From Bacteroidales bacterium (GTDB lineage: Bacteria; Bacteroidota; Bacteroidia; Bacteroidales; Bacteroidaceae), in NCBI GenBank assembly GCA_015654535.1, contig JAATGU010000034.1:1-37723 (forward strand): a stretch of DNA of 37,723 nucleotides, in the 5' to 3' direction. The first letter of the stretch is position 1. Every line of letters begins with the position of its first letter. Position numbers and translations under genes: made by a program. Of the stretch, positions 33,574-37,723 are shown piece after piece. The notes under the pieces were generated by a model, which had not been told where the DNA came from, ran no database searches, and saw only the letters and a list, made by a program, of their open reading frames with translations.

Positions 33574-33897
33574 GTAACTACCTCTATTCAGAATAATTTT
33601 TGAAAAAAAACAGCATAATACTGCTATATTAATATTTAGTATGTGTGTTTATAACTTTAACTCAATCCTACTATTATTTCGCTACATAACTTAATATTGT
33701 TTGTTTCTCCTAAATTTATCTCTCTATTTTTTTCCTGCCACCTTTTTCTCGTATAAACTTTCTTATAATGATGTTTGCTGTATTTCTGCTTAATAGTATG
33801 CTAACAATAAGTAAATTAGTTTTTTGGGCTAATAAATTATAAAATATTATTTGGCAATACAGGGCTTTTACTTATTTTGATAAATAAACTGATATAT

Positions 33898-33925
33898 CAA
33901 AAGTTTCATCAAAAGTTTCATCAAA
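33898..33925 (+). repeat. 12-bp tandem repeat in the invertible segment
   Basis: CAAAAGTTTCAT occurs twice in direct succession, followed by CAAA of a third unit. On the minus strand it encodes MKLL-MKLL at the start of a 17-codon micro-ORF (33921 to 33868), which would be sense to the fixed promoter only after inversion. Confidence 0.6.
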
Positions 33926-34053
33926 ATAATACTATAAATTATTGTATATAAGTTTATTGAATTAAATATTATCCAATATTTTAAACGCTAATAATTCATA
34001 TGAAACATCTTTTCTTCATTCTAAATTAGTAGTTAACAGTATATCAATCCATT

Positions 34054-34097
34054 AAATAGTATAGCGCTCTTATAATATTTCACTTACTAGTTGAGAG
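34054..34097 (-). repeat. Right inverted repeat (IRR) of the invertible element
   Basis: This is the exact 44-bp reverse complement of 33355-33398. Flanking bases outside the pair differ, and no target-site duplication is visible, which argues against a transposon end. Confidence 0.95.
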
Positions 34098-34277
34098 ATA
34101 TAAATATTTATGCGAATAGAAAATAAAATGTAAAATAATAAATATTGAACGGAAAAGCTATTTATTCTTTTTTTATTGATGAGCTTTTTGTTATATTATT
34201 ATTGGCAGTTAAGACTAAAAATTATCTATTTTATTGAAAAATCTCACTTTTGTAAATGAATTAGAATAAAAAAAGAT
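34098..34277. other. Right flank of the invertible element, leader of the orphan gene
   Basis: These 180 bp contain no convincing gene. A weak hairpin (AAAAGCT 34153-34159 / AGCTTTT 34182-34188) and a degenerate -7-like CACTTTTG (34245-34252) about 25 bp before the ATG at 34278 are present. No -33 TTTG accompanies it. A weak local promoter plus input from the invertible element is possible. Confidence 0.4.
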
Positions 34278-34628
34278 ATGTGTATAAAAAAGCTTTTACC
34301 GCTGTATTTACATAAAGAGGGATCTTTGTGGCGAATGGATGGAGAAACGATGTATCGCTTCATAAATCATATTTGCAAATATTTTAAAAAAGATGATGAA
34401 TTTCGCAACCTTAGTTACGATAGAGTGATTTATGCAGAAATAGATTACAAAGAAATATTAGATTATTGTATGATTTTTGGGGGCTACTTTAAGACTCCTG
34501 ATACCTTATTGCTGGCTCCCGTTTGTCCTGCTTATTTTTGGACAGAAAGAGATGATAAGATTACAATAACTTTATGTATTGAAAAGAGAAGCGTACAAAC
34601 AGTACTAAGCATTTGTATCAGAGCTTAA
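34278..34628 (+). CDS. Orphan hypothetical protein beside the invertible element
   Basis: I do not recognise this 116-residue protein. It begins MCIKKLLPLYLHKEGSLWRM and has a basic, aromatic-rich first half (YRFINHICKYFKKDDEFRNL). A stretch in the middle could be an alpha/beta domain (VIYAEIDYKEILDYCMIFGGYF), followed by a short closing beta region. No signal peptide, clear membrane helix or catalytic motif is visible. It is the first sizeable gene after the right repeat and in the direction of the fixed promoter, making it the best candidate target of the switch. No gene follows within its likely transcript before the separately promoted phosphatase gene. Confidence 0.6.
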   Translation: MCIKKLLPLYLHKEGSLWRMDGETMYRFINHICKYFKKDDEFRNLSYDRVIYAEIDYKEILDYCMIFGGYFKTPDTLLLAPVCPAYFWTERDDKITITLCIEKRSVQTVLSICIRA

Positions 34629-34783
34629 AAATACAATTTTAATACTAAATATCTTAAAAAGACTAGAGAAGAAAGATAATATATTATAGTAATGAAAGAT
34701 AAAAATAAATAGAAGTGTTTAAAATATATATTTATTGCAGAAAGTAAAGAAGTTGCATTGAAAATAAGATTCAATATTCATTC

Positions 34784-34816
34784 TTTGCTTTTTTACATAT
34801 ATAATCAGTATATTTG
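34784..34816 (+). promoter_or_regulatory. Promoter of the inositol monophosphatase gene
   Basis: TTTG at 34784-34787, 21 bp, then TATATTTG at 34809-34816: a complete Bacteroides-type promoter. The start near 34823 leaves about 16 nt to ATG 34839 and excludes the longer frame from 34758. Confidence 0.7.
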
Positions 34817-34838
34817 TTGTGACAAAAACAATATAAAT

Positions 34839-35633
34839 ATGCTGAATCTAGAAATAATTACTGAAAAAGTGCGAAAAATAGCAATTGAAGCAGGAGCTTT
34901 TCTCCGTCAAGAACGCACTAATTTTCATCGTGAAAGGGTTGAAGAAAAGAACTCACATGACTATGTTTCTTATGTGGATAAAGAATCCGAACGACGAATA
35001 GTTAAGGAACTTTCTGCTCTTCTTCCCGAAGCGGGTTTTATTGCAGAAGAAGGTTCGGGTAACCATGGAGAAGAAGAATTATATTGGTTAGTGGACCCAC
35101 TAGATGGAACGACTAACTATATTCATGATAACGCTCCATATTGTGTAAGTATCTCATTAAGAAATAAAAAAGAGCTTTTAATTGGAGTAGTATATGAAGT
35201 TTGTCGGAAGGAGTGTTTCTGGGCATGGAAAGGGAGCAAAGCTTATTTGGATGGCCAAGAAATTCATGTCTCAGATGTCTCTGCAATGGATACCGCCTTT
35301 ATTGCTCTTGGATTTCCCTATAATCATGAGGCATATAAACCAATGGCTCTTCATCTTGTGCAACAACTTTATGGTAGAGTAGGAGGACTGCGCCTGCAAG
35401 GTGCTGCCGCAGCCGAAATCTGTTATATAGCAGCAGGAAGGTTTGAAGCACGCATAGAAGCTAATCTTGGTCCATGGGATATAGCCGCAGGAACATTAAT
35501 TCTAATGCAAGCGGGAGGAAAAGTCACTGATTTTGATGGTGGAAATACCTTTTATTCAGGACATCAAGTACTGGCAACGAATGGGAAAATGCATGATTTA
35601 TTACTTGCTGTAGTTAAAAACGGAAAAGAATAG
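34839..35633 (+). CDS. Inositol monophosphatase family protein
   Basis: The 264-residue protein (from ATG 34839) is a complete inositol monophosphatase-type sugar phosphatase. The metal-binding motifs are visible: SERRIVKEL with FIAEEGSG (acidic Glu pair), then WLVDPLDGTTNYIHD, and the C-terminal GPWDIAAGTLILMQAGG. It hydrolyses phosphate esters such as inositol-1-phosphate with Mg2+ and is inhibited by Li+ in studied members. The true substrate could be another phosphate, as with SuhB or CysQ. The upstream TTG-initiated extension is rejected because it would lie upstream of the promoter. Confidence 0.9.
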   Translation: MLNLEIITEKVRKIAIEAGAFLRQERTNFHRERVEEKNSHDYVSYVDKESERRIVKELSALLPEAGFIAEEGSGNHGEEELYWLVDPLDGTTNYIHDNAPYCVSISLRNKKELLIGVVYEVCRKECFWAWKGSKAYLDGQEIHVSDVSAMDTAFIALGFPYNHEAYKPMALHLVQQLYGRVGGLRLQGAAAAEICYIAAGRFEARIEANLGPWDIAAGTLILMQAGGKVTDFDGGNTFYSGHQVLATNGKMHDLLLAVVKNGKE

Positions 35634-35660
35634 TTCACTTGATCTTACTTTTTATTTTAA

Positions 35661-35695
35661 TTTGTAGGGCATTACAATTTTATTTCGTACGTTTG
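35661..35695 (+). promoter_or_regulatory. Promoter of the DUF2461 gene
   Basis: TTTG at 35661-35664 and TACGTTTG at 35688-35695, 23 bp apart, a slightly long spacing. The implied leader to ATG 35721 is about 20 nt. Confidence 0.55.
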
Positions 35696-35720
35696 TAGTG
35701 TAAAAAGTAAGAATAGCGAG

Positions 35721-36386
35721 ATGGATATACCTATTATATTTCAATTTTTAAAAGATCTTTCAGAAAATAATAGCCGTGAGTGGTTCAATGAACACAAAAA
35801 TGAATATATTAAGGCTCAAATAGAATTTGAAAGTTTATTGACGGCTATTATTGAATGGATAGCACTCTTTGATAAAGATATAAAAGGTGTCCAAGCAAAG
35901 GATTGTACATACCGTATTTATAGAGATACCCGTTTTTCAACAGATAAAACACCCTATAAAACACATTTTGGTGGATACATTAATGCCAAAGGTAAGAAGT
36001 CAGAACACTGTGGCTACTATGTACATCTTCAATTAGGAAATTGTCTTCTAGCCGGAGGTAGTTTATGCCCTCCTCCTAATATATTGAAAGCGCTAAGAAA
36101 GTCTGTTTATGATAATATTGATGAATACATATCCATTGTTGAAGACCCTGCTTTCAAAAAATATTTTCCAGTTATTGGCGATTCTTTTTTAAAAACGGCT
36201 CCTAAAGGTTTTCCTAAGGATTATAAATATATAGATTATTTAAAATGCAAACAATTCACTTGTACTTGTCAAGTACCCGATAAGCTATTTTTAAGTAAAG
36301 ATATGCTAGAGCAAGTATCTGCTGTATTTCAACAACTGAAACGTTTTAGCGATTTTTCTAATTATACGATAGATGAATTTGAATAA
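35721..36386 (+). CDS. DUF2461 domain protein
   Basis: The 221-residue protein matches the DUF2461 (TIGR02453) family. Recognisable parts are FLKDLSENNSREWFNEHKNEY at the start, YRIYRDTRFSTDKTPYKTHFGGYI in the middle and GYYVHLQLGNCLLAGGSLCPPP. The function of the family is not established. No signal peptide is visible, so it is likely cytoplasmic. YhcH follows 36 bp later and may be cotranscribed. Confidence 0.85.
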   Translation: MDIPIIFQFLKDLSENNSREWFNEHKNEYIKAQIEFESLLTAIIEWIALFDKDIKGVQAKDCTYRIYRDTRFSTDKTPYKTHFGGYINAKGKKSEHCGYYVHLQLGNCLLAGGSLCPPPNILKALRKSVYDNIDEYISIVEDPAFKKYFPVIGDSFLKTAPKGFPKDYKYIDYLKCKQFTCTCQVPDKLFLSKDMLEQVSAVFQQLKRFSDFSNYTIDEFE

Positions 36387-36422
36387 TAACATTATATATA
36401 AACCAATAAAATAAAGAATATT

Positions 36423-36869
36423 ATGGTAGTAGACTATTTGGAAAATCTAGACAAATATACCTCTTTGAATCCTCTTTTTGCATCAGCTATTGAATTTCTT
36501 AATTCATCTGATATTTCTGCATTAGAAATTGGAAAGACAGAATTAAAAGGTAAAGATTTAGTAATAAATGTAGCCCAAACAACTCCTAAGACTAAGGAAG
36601 AAGCTAAATTGGAAACTCACAATCTATTTATTGATATTCAGATTCCACTATCTGGTGTAGAAATTTTTGGCTATACTCCAGCCAAAGACTGTAAACCAGC
36701 TGATGCAACATATAATTCAGAAAAAGATATTACCTTCTTTGAAGGATTGGCAGAAAATTATATTTCTGTTAAACCTGGTATGTTCGCTATTTTCTTTCCA
36801 CAAGATGGACATGCTCCCGGTATAAGCAATACTGGAGTTAAGAAAATAATTGTTAAAGTATTGGCTTAA
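36423..36869 (+). CDS. YhcH/YjgK/YiaL family protein (DUF386)
   Basis: This 148-residue single-domain protein is of the YhcH/YjgK/YiaL family, with a cupin-like beta-barrel fold. Recognisable segments are LETHNLFIDIQIPLSGVEIFGYTP and FAIFFPQDGHAPGISN. Members bind metal and are thought to handle sugars such as sialic acid anomers, but the role here is unassigned. The neighbouring glgB (26 bp later) gives only a loose carbohydrate context. Confidence 0.85.
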   Translation: MVVDYLENLDKYTSLNPLFASAIEFLNSSDISALEIGKTELKGKDLVINVAQTTPKTKEEAKLETHNLFIDIQIPLSGVEIFGYTPAKDCKPADATYNSEKDITFFEGLAENYISVKPGMFAIFFPQDGHAPGISNTGVKKIIVKVLA

Positions 36870-36895
36870 TTCATTTAAATAAAAGATTTCTTCTT

Positions 36896-37723
36896 ATGAA
36901 TAAGACACTGAATTTAATAAAGAACGACCCTTTGTTAGAGCCGTTTGGAAATGCAATAGTAGGACGTTATGAGCATGCATTCGATAAGGAATCCGAGTTG
37001 ACCGAGAATGGGAAAAAATCACTTTCAGATTTTGCTTCGGGATATTTATACTTTGGATTACACCATACAAATGAAGGTTGGATATTTCGTGAGTGGGCTC
37101 CTAATGCTACTCATATTTATATGATAGGTACATTTAGTAGTTGGGAAGAGAAGGACTTTTATGCCATGAAACGTATAGATAACGGTATTTGGGAATTAAA
37201 ATTACCAGCTGATGCGTTGAACCATGGAGACTTATATAAGTTGAAGATTTTCTGGGAAGGAGGACAGGGTGAACGTATTCCTGCTTGGGCTACGCGAGTA
37301 GTGCAAGATGATTATACTAAAATCTTCTCAGCACAAGCGTGGAACCCGGAAAAGGAGTTCCAATTTAGTACGCAAACTTTCAGTCCTAATGAAGACCCCT
37401 TATTAATTTATGAATGTCACATCGGTATGGCTCAGCAAGAGGAAAAAGTGGGCACCTATAATGAATTTCGTGAAAAAGTTCTTCCTCGTATTGCGAAAGC
37501 CGGATATAATTGCATTCAGATCATGGCAATTCAAGAGCACCCTTATTATGGAAGTTTTGGTTACCATGTTTCGAGTTTTTTCGCTGCATCTTCTCGTTTC
37601 GGAACACCTGAAGAGCTTAAACAATTAATTGACACGGCTCATGGATTGGGTATTGCTGTAATAATGGATATTGTTCATTCTCATGCAGTTAAGAATGAAG
37701 TGGAAGGATTAGCGAACTTAGCA
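36896..37723 (+). CDS. glgB: 1,4-alpha-glucan branching enzyme, 5' part only (window edge)
   Basis: The gene runs off the window at 37723, so only 276 codons are seen with no stop. Translation gives an N-terminal CBM48 domain (YLYFGLHHTNEGWIFREWAP, then YMIGTFSSWEEKD), followed by the start of the GH13 barrel. The barrel start includes LIYECHIGMAQQEEKVGTY, GYNCIQIMAIQEHPYYGSFGYHVSSFFAASSRFGTPEELK and DIVHSHAVKN (conserved region I). By family it makes alpha-1,6 branches in glycogen in the cytoplasm. The ATG at 36896 is preferred by continuity with the conserved start. Confidence 0.92.
   Translation, partial: MNKTLNLIKNDPLLEPFGNAIVGRYEHAFDKESELTENGKKSLSDFASGYLYFGLHHTNEGWIFREWAPNATHIYMIGTFSSWEEKDFYAMKRIDNGIWELKLPADALNHGDLYKLKIFWEGGQGERIPAWATRVVQDDYTKIFSAQAWNPEKEFQFSTQTFSPNEDPLLIYECHIGMAQQEEKVGTYNEFREKVLPRIAKAGYNCIQIMAIQEHPYYGSFGYHVSSFFAASSRFGTPEELKQLIDTAHGLGIAVIMDIVHSHAVKNEVEGLANLA

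Larger units (their letters stand above)
33399..34053. other. Invertible segment without a sizeable ORF
   Basis: These 655 AT-rich bases lie between the perfect inverted repeats. No ORF reaches 30 codons. On the plus strand two in-frame micro-ORFs (33410-33475 and 33479-33556) follow the fixed promoter. A weak hairpin (33495-33521) with T7 after it could end plus-strand transcripts. On the minus strand there is a short AGCA/TGCT hairpin with T8 (33626-33603) and a -7-like TAATTTTG (33573-33566). The latter would face the orphan gene only when the segment is inverted. A 12-bp tandem repeat lies at 33898-33925. The segment is called invertible from structure; flipping is not shown. Confidence 0.75.

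Noticed and set aside
33355..34097. Reading the inverted-repeat pair as the ends of an IS element or MITE
   Set aside because: There is no transposase inside, no target-site duplication outside, and a complete tyrosine recombinase lies adjacent. A DNA inversion element explains it better, though a MITE is not fully excluded.
34758..34838. Longer inositol monophosphatase start
   Set aside because: It begins at TTG, upstream of a well-formed promoter at 34784-34816.

Overview
This window looks like chromosomal DNA of a Bacteroidales bacterium, most likely Bacteroides or Phocaeicola. The evidence is the low GC content, the recurring Bacteroides-type promoter box (TAnnTTTG, sometimes with TTTG about 20 bp upstream), few Shine-Dalgarno sites, and typical families: Bacteroidetes omega subunit, DUF4293, DUF3078, LysM/PBP1 fusion, CHU_C domain and FucP-type permease. 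Nearly all of it is intact core genome; no rRNA, tRNA, CRISPR or IS element was seen. Layout: (1) 49-3231, a leftward oxidoreductase group (zinc alcohol dehydrogenase, cupin, NADPH-dependent FMN reductase-like flavoprotein) behind an AraC regulator. (2) 3458-8845, a divergent LacI regulator and a four-gene operon (aldo/keto reductase, amidohydrolase, FucP-type permease, zinc dehydrogenase). Its content and order match the L-galactose to D-tagaturonate pathway characterised in Bacteroides vulgatus (Bvu0219, Bvu0220, Bvu0222). Palindromic candidate operators lie between regulator and operon. (3) 8928-14890, uvrB leftward, then paaK, an ACT-domain protein, bamD, rpoZ and a DUF4293 gene rightward. 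A four-copy, exactly 22-bp-spaced repeat array sits between uvrB and paaK. (4) 14990-24354, an outer-membrane barrel gene and a LysM/PBP1 gene leftward, then a CHU_C-domain protein, uvrA, ybaK, an FKBP isomerase and a POT peptide transporter rightward. (5) 24468-31840, an S9 peptidase, yidC and pyrG leftward and a DUF3078 gene rightward. (6) 32072-34628, the most unusual part: a tyrosine recombinase, then a perfect 44-bp inverted repeat enclosing 655 bp without any sizeable ORF, then an orphan 116-codon gene. (7) 34839-37723, an inositol monophosphatase, a DUF2461 gene, a YhcH-family gene and the start of glgB, cut by the window edge. The recombinase region looks like a phase-variable DNA inversion switch. 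A well-formed promoter sits outside the element, reading into it, and the invertible DNA carries only micro-ORFs, weak terminator-like hairpins and one internal promoter-like box. Flipping may therefore change an RNA leader, premature termination or an internal promoter rather than swap protein-coding segments. Function and current ON/OFF state cannot be decided from sequence alone.
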